Shown here one piece after another: positions 8,761 to 15,551 of a stretch of DNA of 27,525 bases; position 1 is the stretch's first letter, and every line of letters begins with the position of its first letter. The notes beneath the pieces were generated by a model. The model saw nothing but the letters and a program-made list of their open reading frames with translations, was not told the origin of the DNA and did no database searches. The stretch is from Prevotella sp. UBA5379 (lineage in GTDB: Bacteria > Bacteroidota > Bacteroidia > Bacteroidales > Bacteroidaceae): NCBI GenBank assembly GCA_002409785.1, contig DHOX01000044.1:28605-56129 (forward strand), read 5' to 3'. The translations under genes and the position numbers were made by a program.

Positions 8761-8834
8761 GGTACCATGGCCGAGCGGTTAGGTAACGGTCTGCAAAACC
8801 GTGGAGAGCAGTTCGACTCTGCTTGGTACCTCCA
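8761..8834 (+). tRNA. tRNA-Cys (anticodon GCA)
   Basis: The cloverleaf can be drawn by eye. The acceptor GGTACCA (8761-8767) pairs with TGGTACC (8824-8830). The anticodon stem ACGGT/ACCGT carries the loop CTGCAAA (anticodon GCA), and the T arm is AGCAG-TTCGACT-CTGCT. The discriminator is U (8831), the identity base of tRNA-Cys. CCA follows at 8832-8834 and so appears to be encoded, unlike the four tRNAs at 19.7-20.1 kb. Confidence 0.97.
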
Positions 8835-8841
8835 TACAATT

Positions 8842-8877
8842 AGCGGGAAGCCCTTTAAATAAAGGCTTCCCGCTTTT
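8842..8877 (+). terminator. Intrinsic terminator after tRNA-Cys
   Basis: AGCGGGAAGCC (8842-8852) pairs perfectly with GGCTTCCCGCT (8864-8874) and is followed by a short T run (to 8877, then CAGTTTT). A further TTT/AAA pairing inside the loop is possible. It ends the tRNA-Cys unit and any read-through from feoAB. Confidence 0.9.
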
Positions 8878-9199
8878 CAGTTTTATTATAAATCCTCGTT
8901 TTAGCCGTACTACAATGACTATCGTGGGATCATTTTATAAAGTTGGGTTTTAACCATCTTATTATGTTTCAGGAATAAGTGGCTCAAATATAGGCCGTTG
9001 TTTTTACAGTATACCTCTGATTTTAAGGCCTTAAAGTCACTGATTTTGACGCCTGATTCCGGGCGATATTCTCATGGAGGAGCATTATGAACCATTTCGG
9101 GGGGGGACAAAATGCACCATATCGGTCACAAGTGACTATCGTCGTAAGAATCAGTGATTATGATTCTTATCGTTAAAAAACCATATAATTTGAACCATC
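8878..9199. other. Gene-free region with duplicated short motifs, possible insertion-sequence debris
   Basis: No credible ORF. Repeated words seen are: GACTATCGT at 8917-8925 and 9134-9142, each followed downstream by AACCATCTTATT (8952-8963 and 9193-9204), so the same two words occur in the same order twice; and ATGAACCATTTCGG (9087-9100) against ATGCACCATATCGG (9112-9125), two mismatches in 14, on either side of a G8 tract (9099-9106). GTCAC-AA-GTGAC (9125-9136) is a short palindrome. Repeated terminal words and a G tract recall the ends of IS21-type elements, but no transposase fragment is present and the match is from memory only. Confidence 0.4.
9145..9169. repeat. Hairpin, 9-bp perfect arms, downstream of the MBL gene
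   Basis: TAAGAATCA (9145-9153), a 7-base loop, and TGATTCTTA (9161-9169) form a perfect inverted repeat about 31 bases beyond the stop of the minus-strand MBL-fold gene. It could cap or end that transcript, but no T run follows on the minus strand, so it is not a standard intrinsic terminator. Confidence 0.45.
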
Positions 9200-10015
9200 T
9201 TATTTCAATTCAAAAACCTCACTGGGAATTTTACGAGATAAAGCCTCAACAGGAAGAATCTTCAGGAAACTTCTCTGCGGATCTTCCTTCACTGACTCTT
9301 CTATTACCCGTTTCACATCTGCACAGGCTATGGCAGGCGTATTATTCATTTCACTTAGATGGCAAAGCCAGACATGACGAAGGTGCGGGGCGGCATGATC
9401 AGCTAATGCCCTGCCACAATCCTCATTACTGAAATGTCCCCTGTCACTCATAATCTGTTTCTTCATCTTATCCGGATAAGGGCCCTGCAACAACATATCT
9501 GAATTATAATTTGCCTCTATAACCAGATAGTCAGACCTCCGGATCGCATTTTCTATACCTGGGGTCAGAGATCCCATATCCGTCATCAGGCAGAAAGTAA
9601 CCTCACCCTCTTCAATAACATATCCCACATTTTCAGGACAATTATGAGGCACTTCCACCGGCGTAATACGAAAAGGTCCTAACCGGAAAGGAACGCCCTC
9701 CTCAATAATGTGCATAAACGGTTGAGGTATCTTCCTCCTTACACTGGCATTACGAACAATTCCATTAAAGACTTTCTCCGTTGCAAAGACCGGAATATGA
9801 TAATCAGCGCTGAGGCTCCCGGCCGACTTCACATGATCCGCATGAGGATGGGTAACAAGAATATTCCTGATCATCCCGAAATTTAAGCCACGATTCAAAA
9901 ACCGTTTTTTCAAGACTCTCAGTCCCACTCCCGCATCAATGAGAAGGGAATCCGTATCTGTATAGAGGAAATAGCAGTTTCCGCTCGTCCCACTGCCTAA
10001 AGAAACAAATCTCAT
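9200..10015 (-). CDS. MBL-fold metallo-hydrolase, WalJ/YycJ-like (second of a tandem pair)
   Basis: A 271-residue metallo-beta-lactamase-fold protein of the YycJ/WalJ type: N-terminal FVSLGSGTSGNCYFL, the metal motif HPHADH (56-61), VPHNCPENVGYVI, MTDMG, and a later WLCHLSEMNN segment likely to give further metal ligands. Family members are proposed to be exonucleases or processing hydrolases acting on nucleic acids; the substrate here is unknown. The start is set at ATG 10015. The upstream TTG at 10018 adds only one residue and homologous N-termini begin with M-x-F. It follows its paralogue after 5 bases, so the two are surely co-transcribed. Compared with the paralogue it lacks an insertion near residue 95-115. 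Confidence 0.88.
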   Translation of the reverse strand: MRFVSLGSGTSGNCYFLYTDTDSLLIDAGVGLRVLKKRFLNRGLNFGMIRNILVTHPHADHVKSAGSLSADYHIPVFATEKVFNGIVRNASVRRKIPQPFMHIIEEGVPFRLGPFRITPVEVPHNCPENVGYVIEEGEVTFCLMTDMGSLTPGIENAIRRSDYLVIEANYNSDMLLQGPYPDKMKKQIMSDRGHFSNEDCGRALADHAAPHLRHVWLCHLSEMNNTPAIACADVKRVIEESVKEDPQRSFLKILPVEALSRKIPSEVFELK

Positions 10016-10020
10016 CAATT

Positions 10021-10905
10021 CTATTCTCCCAATTGAAAGACAGGGCTTGTTTTGCCTCTTTCAAGTACGTCTATAGGAACCTGAAGGACAAAATTCTGCC
10101 CTCTCTGCCCCTCCTCCACATCGTCCCGGATCGTCTCCTTTACCTCTGAGAGGGCCAGTTCAGGAGAATTGTTTGTCTTACTCAAATGACAGAGCCAGAT
10201 GTGACGAAGATGACAGGAGGCATATTCGGCCAAGGCTATTCCACAATCCGTATTACTCAGATGACCAGTCTCCCCCAGGATACGCTGCTTCAAGTACATA
10301 GGATAAGGCCCATTCATTAATTTGTTCTGATCATGATTAGCTTCAATCACCAGATAATCAGCCTTCCCTATATACGTCAGCATCTCCTCTGTAAAATGTC
10401 CAATATCAGTCATCAAGCAAAACATAATTCCCTCGGATTCAATGGCATATCCTACATTATCCGAACTATCATGAGGCACTCCGAAAGGGGTGATTTTAAA
10501 AGAGCCGGATATAAAAGGAACACCCTTTCTGATAAAGCGTCTGCACTCAGGAGGAATCTGCTTCTGGATACCTGAAATACTCTTGCTATGAGAAGAGAGG
10601 CAGCGTCTGCTGACACACTCATTGTTGTGCTCTACGCTCCGCTCTATTCCATCATGCACCTCCCTGGTAGCATAGACGGGAATATGGTAATCGGCACTGA
10701 TACGACCTACCAGTTTGATATGATCAGAATGATCGTGGGTAATCAGTATACAAGGAATCCGGGTAAAATCTATATGGTCTTCCCGAGAACATCTTTTCAG
10801 GGTATTGATCCCCACTCCTAAATCAATCAGTAAGGAATCTGTCCCATTAGACAGGTAGTAGCAATTGCCGCTACTTCCACTACCGATGGCAATAAAATTC
10901 AGCAT
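10021..10905 (-). CDS. MBL-fold metallo-hydrolase, WalJ/YycJ-like (first of a tandem pair)
   Basis: A 294-residue paralogue of the next gene: FIAIGSGSSGNCYYL, the metal motif HDHSDH (57-62), VPHDSSDNVGYAI, MTDIGH, EANHDQN and WLCHLSKTNN all line up with its partner. Extra sequence near residues 95-120, with two cysteines and several serines, sits between the second beta block and the PPECRRF segment. ATG 10905 is preferred. The longer reading from TTG at 10911 (M-I-M-L) adds two residues and has no support. Its promoter lies in the divergent region with the lipoprotein gene. Two copies side by side are unusual for this family as I know it. The function of this copy is not known. Confidence 0.88.
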   Translation of the reverse strand: MLNFIAIGSGSSGNCYYLSNGTDSLLIDLGVGINTLKRCSREDHIDFTRIPCILITHDHSDHIKLVGRISADYHIPVYATREVHDGIERSVEHNNECVSRRCLSSHSKSISGIQKQIPPECRRFIRKGVPFISGSFKITPFGVPHDSSDNVGYAIESEGIMFCLMTDIGHFTEEMLTYIGKADYLVIEANHDQNKLMNGPYPMYLKQRILGETGHLSNTDCGIALAEYASCHLRHIWLCHLSKTNNSPELALSEVKETIRDDVEEGQRGQNFVLQVPIDVLERGKTSPVFQLGE

Positions 10906-10923
10906 TATCAATAGGATTTTATG

Positions 10924-10953
10924 CGAAAGTACGAAAAAAGATCAAGATAACAA
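10924..10953 (-). promoter_or_regulatory. Promoter of the MBL gene pair (minus strand)
   Basis: Read on the minus strand, TTG (10953-10951), a 19-base spacer and TACTTTCG (10931-10924) approximate the Bacteroidota promoter, with one mismatch in the -7 element. It lies about 19 bases before the ATG at 10905. The -33 TTG is inside the 22-bp palindrome. Confidence 0.6.
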
Positions 10954-10967
10954 AAGATTTTGTTATC
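10946..10967. promoter_or_regulatory. Perfect 22-bp palindrome between divergent promoters (candidate operator)
   Basis: GATAACAAAA (10946-10955), GA, TTTTGTTATC (10958-10967): ten paired positions without mismatch. It covers the -33 TTG of the minus-strand MBL promoter and the first bases of the plus-strand -7 box (10964-10971). A bound dimer here would affect both promoters. No regulator gene is adjacent, so its binder is unknown. Confidence 0.5.
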
Positions 10968-10971
10968 TTTG
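10964..10971 (+). promoter_or_regulatory. Promoter -7 element of the lipoprotein gene (TATCTTTG)
   Basis: TATCTTTG followed by TGAACG fits TAnnTTTG and lies 18 bases before the ATG at 10990. No TTG is seen at the expected -33 distance; that area is the left flank of the palindrome. Confidence 0.65.
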
Positions 10972-10989
10972 TGAACGATTTAAAATTTC

Positions 10990-11490
10990 ATGATGAAATT
11001 TAATATTTTCCATCCTCTCAGGTTTCCACTCCACCAGGCCTCACTCTATGGTCTGGTCTTATTTGCAGGACTGCTGGCTGCAGGATGCAGCGCCAGTCAT
11101 GCAGGAGACAAGAAACAATTAAAGGCAGATGCAGATTCCTTTGCGACATTCTATTTCAACTGGCAGTTCAGGAAGGCTATACCTTTTTGTACCTCCGGTT
11201 CCCAAAAGTGGCTTCGATATGCAGCCTCAAACGTCCATACAGCTGACCTGCCCGTCCTACGAGGAAAAACTGACGGGGCATCCTGCCACATCCATAAGAT
11301 CAAGTTTGTAAATGACTCGGCTGCGGAGGTTATACTAACCGTCAATGACTATGTCTGCATGGATACCATAGGTAAATCGGGCAGGGTTGTCTCCCATGCT
11401 CAATTCCGCTTGCCCATGATCTTTCAGAATCACAAATGGAAAGTCAAAATGGAAGACCTACCGCGAAGTGAAAAGCCAGATCACGACTAA
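10990..11490 (+). CDS. Small predicted lipoprotein, function unknown
   Basis: A 166-residue protein with a lipoprotein signal: a basic and aromatic N-terminus, a hydrophobic run (about 18-31) and a lipobox-like LAAGC with Cys33. The mature part, about 130 residues, has the look of a small NTF2-like or cystatin-like accessory domain (DSFATFYFNWQFRKAI, then VNDSAAEVILTVNDY and FQNHKWKVKMEDL), similar in pattern to DUF4878-type lipoproteins. That assignment is weak. It is probably exported to the inner or outer membrane. Start is ATG 10990 or 10993 (adjacent Met codons). It is transcribed divergently from the MBL pair. Its last 47 bases overlap the end of tamL on the other strand, with no terminator between. 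Confidence 0.75.
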   Translation: MMKFNIFHPLRFPLHQASLYGLVLFAGLLAAGCSASHAGDKKQLKADADSFATFYFNWQFRKAIPFCTSGSQKWLRYAASNVHTADLPVLRGKTDGASCHIHKIKFVNDSAAEVILTVNDYVCMDTIGKSGRVVSHAQFRLPMIFQNHKWKVKMEDLPRSEKPDHD

Positions 11491-13693
11491 GATTAGGATG
11501 AAAGATAGCATAATGCTCATCCTGAGTCTCATAGCCAGGGTTAATAGCTTTCATCCCCACATCAAAACGTAAAATGAAATAATTGAAATTGAATCGTAAT
11601 CCCAGGCCATAAGATACTGCTATCTCCTGATAAAAACTATTCCACTTAAATTCTCCTCCGGGCTGGTCGGCATAATTCCGCAGAGTCCAGATATTCCCCG
11701 CATCAACAAACGCCGCTCCATAGAGTTTCCAAAACAGGTAGGTACGGTATTCCACATTCATATCAAGTTTCATATCACCCGTCTGATTGATAAAATCTAT
11801 ACGCCCGTCTGTCCCCCGGAACTTTCCAGGCCCGAGTTCCCGGACTCCCCACCCTCTTAATGAATTGGCTCCGCCAGAGAAATAGCGTTTTTCAAAAGGC
11901 AGGATTTGACTATTACCATAGGGTACAGCAATGCCAAAGTCACCATGAAGGGCAAGAGCATTCCTGGTATCAAAATGAATCAAATGGGTATAGTCAAAAT
12001 CAAATTTTGCATACTGGGCATAAGCTATATTGAAAAGGGTATGCTGCCCATTACTGTTTTCCTTGAACGAAAGGAGGTGGGAAAGTCCTTGTAAGAGATT
12101 CCCGGCAGTCTCCACATTGGCACGAATAGCATCCTTTCCGTTTGAATAGCTCAGACCAAACCCGGTCCTCATAATAAAAAGATCTTCATAGTTATACTTC
12201 AGGATGGCATTCCGATTGGAGACACTATCCAGATAATCATGCTTGAAAGTCTCTGAGATCCAAGGCATATAGACATAATTCAGATTCAGAAAATCATAGT
12301 GATAAGCTATATGATGCTGAGCGTTATTCCAGTGATAGCTCCAGGTTGTGGAAAAGACCCGGCGATGAAACTCCGGTCGGTTTTGAAAATCCCAGCTTAC
12401 AGAAAACTCAGTAGAAGCAGTCTGACGATCACGAAACTCTCGTGATACAAAAGGAATCAAAAATCGGGGGAAAGTTAATTTCGTCTCTAAAGAATACTCC
12501 TGATAATCCTGGTTCTTATATCCCTCAAGGTCTGTAATGGCTTCATACGCCCCCCGCAAGGCTACACTCAACTGTTCACTTCCGCGGAACACATTCCGGT
12601 TAGTATACGTAAGAGATGCCGCTGCTCCCAGATCTCCTGCCGTGTTCGTACCTTCAGGCTGGAAAGAAATAGAAGAGGGCTTGTTCATACTAATCTGAAT
12701 GTTACAATCCAGAAGATTTGAATCAGGAAGTTCCTTAAACCGGATGTTCGTAAACTTTACAGCCTGTAGACGACTGAAATTCCGATAAGTCTGTTGTAAG
12801 TCCATGGCACTATAATACTGCCCTGCTCTTATATCCGAATTATCCTCCAACACTTTCCAACGTAAATGAATGGGATCAGCATCACCACTTAGGAAATGTA
12901 CAGAATGAATCTGGTACCTCGGATGTAACATCTCCCGGGAATCACTGTTCGCACGGTATTTTAAAAGATGAAAGGTAAGAGCTATGTCCTTTTTCCCCGG
13001 AACAGTATCCGCTACATATTGGATAAACTCTTTGTGAAAACGATAATAGCCCAGATTGTTCAGCAAGGAAGTGATGCGATTCCGCTCATCTTGCAGCGCT
13101 GTAACCGTAAATTTCATTCCAGGGTGCAGACCTCTGTTGCTTTCCTGATCTAACCTGAGAAGGCGGGCGATAGAATCGTCATCGATCACATAATTCACCT
13201 GACTGACCGTAAAGGCTGATCCCGGATGAAGAGTGTAGACTACATCGATTTTTTTACCGTGCACTCGTGTCTGGAGTCCTACACGGGCATCCATAAAACC
13301 CATATTCCGCATCGTCGCCTTCAGATCCTGACAGGAAAGGTGCGCCTGGAGAGTATCGTAAATAACCGGCTGCTCGCCGATCTTTTTCAATTCACGGTTG
13401 ACCCATTTCGTTGAATCTTTCCCTGACAAAGCATAGGTATATAACGGAACCTTAAAAACAGAAAACCACTTGGAATTAGCCTTTTGCCGAATATAAGGTT
13501 CCAGGGAAGATATATCAAATCCCGGCTGGTCTGAACGGACCTCTACTTTTGTCAAAAGGTATTTTTTGCTTGGCACAAACTTCGTGACCGAACAAGACGA
13601 AAAAAACAGGGATATAAAGAACGACGCACCCATCACGAGAAGAAGTTTGGAAACCTTCCCCCGAAGTATACTATATGGACTAGTCGTATTCAA
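11444..13693 (-). CDS. tamL: TamL-type outer-membrane assembly lipoprotein (BamA/TamA superfamily)
   Basis: A 749-residue Omp85-superfamily protein. It begins with a lipoprotein signal (hydrophobic run, then FFSSCS with Cys34), which separates Bacteroidota TamL from ordinary BamA. A periplasmic part with POTRA-like segments follows (about 45-330). The C-terminal part is a 16-strand-type barrel with the conserved loop-6 motif RGWG (613-616), ending in the aromatic strand FAVGLPF. TamL partners the inner-membrane TamB to place proteins in the outer membrane. tamB is not in this window. The start is TTG at 13693, since the only later in-frame ATG (residue 21) leaves an uncharged, too-short signal. 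The divergent trmH neighbour is common for this family, from memory. The 3' end overlaps the convergent lipoprotein gene. Confidence 0.9.
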   Translation of the reverse strand: MNTTSPYSILRGKVSKLLLVMGASFFISLFFSSCSVTKFVPSKKYLLTKVEVRSDQPGFDISSLEPYIRQKANSKWFSVFKVPLYTYALSGKDSTKWVNRELKKIGEQPVIYDTLQAHLSCQDLKATMRNMGFMDARVGLQTRVHGKKIDVVYTLHPGSAFTVSQVNYVIDDDSIARLLRLDQESNRGLHPGMKFTVTALQDERNRITSLLNNLGYYRFHKEFIQYVADTVPGKKDIALTFHLLKYRANSDSREMLHPRYQIHSVHFLSGDADPIHLRWKVLEDNSDIRAGQYYSAMDLQQTYRNFSRLQAVKFTNIRFKELPDSNLLDCNIQISMNKPSSISFQPEGTNTAGDLGAAASLTYTNRNVFRGSEQLSVALRGAYEAITDLEGYKNQDYQEYSLETKLTFPRFLIPFVSREFRDRQTASTEFSVSWDFQNRPEFHRRVFSTTWSYHWNNAQHHIAYHYDFLNLNYVYMPWISETFKHDYLDSVSNRNAILKYNYEDLFIMRTGFGLSYSNGKDAIRANVETAGNLLQGLSHLLSFKENSNGQHTLFNIAYAQYAKFDFDYTHLIHFDTRNALALHGDFGIAVPYGNSQILPFEKRYFSGGANSLRGWGVRELGPGKFRGTDGRIDFINQTGDMKLDMNVEYRTYLFWKLYGAAFVDAGNIWTLRNYADQPGGEFKWNSFYQEIAVSYGLGLRFNFNYFILRFDVGMKAINPGYETQDEHYAIFHPNLSRDLAFHFAVGLPF

Positions 13694-13709
13694 TATTCTT
13701 GATTTTTTG

Positions 13710-13717
13710 CAAAGGTA
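13710..13717 (-). promoter_or_regulatory. Promoter -7 element of tamL (TACCTTTG, minus strand)
   Basis: On the minus strand TACCTTTG followed by CAAAA matches TAnnTTTG and ends 16 bases before the TTG start codon of tamL, giving a leader of roughly ten bases. This placement supports the TTG start. No convincing -33 TTG is seen. Confidence 0.65.
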
Positions 13718-13813
13718 ATGAATTTTTCATATAGGGAAAGCCCTGTTAACACAGTTTTTTTTGCATTAAGAATAATTCTATCCTCTCCTCTTCTCCGTTT
13801 CGATTAAAATGTT

Positions 13814-13821
13814 TACTTTTG
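13814..13821 (+). promoter_or_regulatory. Promoter -7 element of the trmH unit (TACTTTTG)
   Basis: TACTTTTG followed by CAACAAG fits TAnnTTTG. It is divergent from the tamL promoter about 100 bases away. The leader to the chosen trmH ATG (13913) is about 85 bases. Confidence 0.7.
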
Positions 13822-13912
13822 CAACAAGATAAAAATTTATCTATTGAAAACAGATGAGAATTTTCCCATCGGGAAAAGGCCTCAGTCAGCAAGCATTCAT
13901 ATCTGTTTAATA

Positions 13913-14674
13913 ATGATCAGTAAGGCAAAAATAAAATATATCCGTTCTTTAAATCACAAAAAGATCCGAAAGAGCGAGAAAGTATTTATAGCAGAAGGCC
14001 CCAAGGTAGTTGGTGACCTCCTGTCCATCCAACCAGCGCGGACCATTATTGCGACCCCCGAGTGGATGCAAAGGCAGGAAAAGGCCCTTTTTACAGAATA
14101 CATCGAGGTAAGTGAAGAAGAGTTGAAAAAAGTCAGTTTCCTTCAACATCCACAAGAGGTAGTAGCGCTTTTTGACCAGAGGGAAAATCCTCTTGAACCT
14201 CATCCAGAAACCCAACTGACCTTAGCTCTCGATGGTGTACAGGACCCTGGGAATTTAGGTACAATCATAAGGATAGCAGACTGGTTTGGTATTGAATCCA
14301 TCGTCTGCTCCGAAGATACTGCTGACTTATACAATCCAAAAGTAGTACAAGCTACAATGGGCAGCATTGCACGGGTCAGCCTCACCTACACTGACCTTGA
14401 ACGGTACGTGGCAGAATTATCAACGGATATTCCTGTTTATGGTACTTTCCTAAATGGGAAGAACCTCTATACCCAACAACTTACCTCCAATGGACTTCTA
14501 ATTATGGGAAATGAAGGAAACGGAATATCGGAGAAAGTATCTAAAAGGATCACCCACCGGTTACTGATCCCAAATTATCCTCAGGGAAGGCAAACGACAG
14601 ATAGCTTGAACGTAGCAATAGCTACGGCCATTATATGTTCTGAATTTAGAAGATATGAAATTGGAAATCAATAA
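13913..14674 (+). CDS. TrmH/SpoU-family RNA 2'-O-methyltransferase
   Basis: A 253-residue SPOUT methyltransferase that transfers a methyl group from S-adenosylmethionine to a ribose 2'-OH in tRNA or rRNA; the target nucleotide is not predictable. The N-terminal substrate-binding part (KIRKSEKVFIAEGPKVV) is followed by the three SPOU motifs: LDGVQDPGNLGTIIRIADW, MGNEGNGIS and DSLNVAIATAI, which form the knotted cofactor site. ATG 13913 is chosen because family members begin M-x-SKAKIKYIRSL; a TTG 69 bases upstream would add an unrelated leader. The last 20 bases overlap the next gene, so the two are translationally linked. Confidence 0.93.
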   Translation: MISKAKIKYIRSLNHKKIRKSEKVFIAEGPKVVGDLLSIQPARTIIATPEWMQRQEKALFTEYIEVSEEELKKVSFLQHPQEVVALFDQRENPLEPHPETQLTLALDGVQDPGNLGTIIRIADWFGIESIVCSEDTADLYNPKVVQATMGSIARVSLTYTDLERYVAELSTDIPVYGTFLNGKNLYTQQLTSNGLLIMGNEGNGISEKVSKRITHRLLIPNYPQGRQTTDSLNVAIATAIICSEFRRYEIGNQ

Positions 14675-15551
14675 AAACCGCAGTTTTACTGCATGCTTGC
14701 GTGATGCACGAGATTTCTTAATAGATAATATAGAAACCTTTGCCCAAAAAGTATGGATACCGGCGCTGATCTTTTCGGTATTGATTGCGCTATGTGTTTT
14801 CTTCAGGCTTCCCAACCTGAGTCTTCATAACTGGGGAGTCTCTCATCCATGGACATCATGGATAGTTCAGACCATCATTTATGCAGGTACATTCATCTCG
14901 GAGATTTTATATTTCAGTTCCGTTTTCAATACGGTCAACGGATATGGGAGAACGAGAAACTTCGGAAGATACCTACAGTATTTTCTGGTCAGTATCCTTA
15001 TTGATGCGGTATTCTTCCTCGTATGCTGGGGCTTGAAAAACCTGTTCACCGCACTCATTGGAAGTCATCCCTTATCTCACATTGCTCACCTCACCATCTT
15101 ATCGCTCTATGTCCTGATCTGCGTTGTACTTTTCCTATTGATCACCATCCCCATGTTATACGTCGCTCCCAAATATATGATGGAGAAAGATGCCAAATGG
15201 AAACAGTTATTCAGGCATTTCAGCACAGGATTCCATCGCTGGGGGATGCTGTTCATGACAACACTCCTGCTGTCCATTATCATCGGCCTGATAATGTTTA
15301 TACTAGCCATGCCAGCAATGGTTTTGATCTCAGCCCAAATATCGTCACAAATGGGATTGTTTATTGGCGACCCAGCGAACCTTCCGGGCTACTTTCCGAT
15401 CCTCTCTTTCCTTGTATTCACCATTACTGCACTCCTCTTTTCAGCAACGATGATTTATACTATCGTAACTTTCATCTACGTCTATGGTTCAATAAATACC
15501 CGGAAAAAGACCAAAGAAGAAATGACAATAAAATATAATGAAAAAAACTAA
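14655..15551 (+). CDS. Six-pass membrane protein, function unknown
   Basis: A 298-residue protein with about six membrane segments: roughly 33-52, 69-90, 107-126, 147-170, 197-226 and 245-278. The N-terminus (1-32) and C-terminus (279-298) are short and charged, probably cytoplasmic. There are no catalytic motifs, transporter signatures or cysteine clusters that I recognise. The pattern is that of uncharacterised Bacteroidota membrane proteins of the DUF975 kind, but I cannot confirm it. It overlaps trmH by 20 bases upstream and hisB by 14 bases downstream, so the three form one tightly coupled operon although their functions look unrelated. Start ATG 14655 is the first Met in frame. Confidence 0.8.
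   Translation: MKLEINKNRSFTACLRDARDFLIDNIETFAQKVWIPALIFSVLIALCVFFRLPNLSLHNWGVSHPWTSWIVQTIIYAGTFISEILYFSSVFNTVNGYGRTRNFGRYLQYFLVSILIDAVFFLVCWGLKNLFTALIGSHPLSHIAHLTILSLYVLICVVLFLLITIPMLYVAPKYMMEKDAKWKQLFRHFSTGFHRWGMLFMTTLLLSIIIGLIMFILAMPAMVLISAQISSQMGLFIGDPANLPGYFPILSFLVFTITALLFSATMIYTIVTFIYVYGSINTRKKTKEEMTIKYNEKN

Noticed and set aside
8568..8862. ORFs overlapping the Cys-rich peptide and tRNA-Cys
   Set aside because: One is antisense to the Cys-rich gene and the other reads through the tRNA; neither has independent support.
9154..9432. 92-codon plus-strand ORF at the end of the gene-free region
   Set aside because: Most of it is antisense to the MBL gene, and it lacks a promoter or family signature.
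15023..15538. 171-codon ORF in a second frame of the membrane-protein gene
   Set aside because: Overlaps a frame with clear membrane segments and neat operon overlaps; the alternative product is rich in His/Pro/Ser without pattern.
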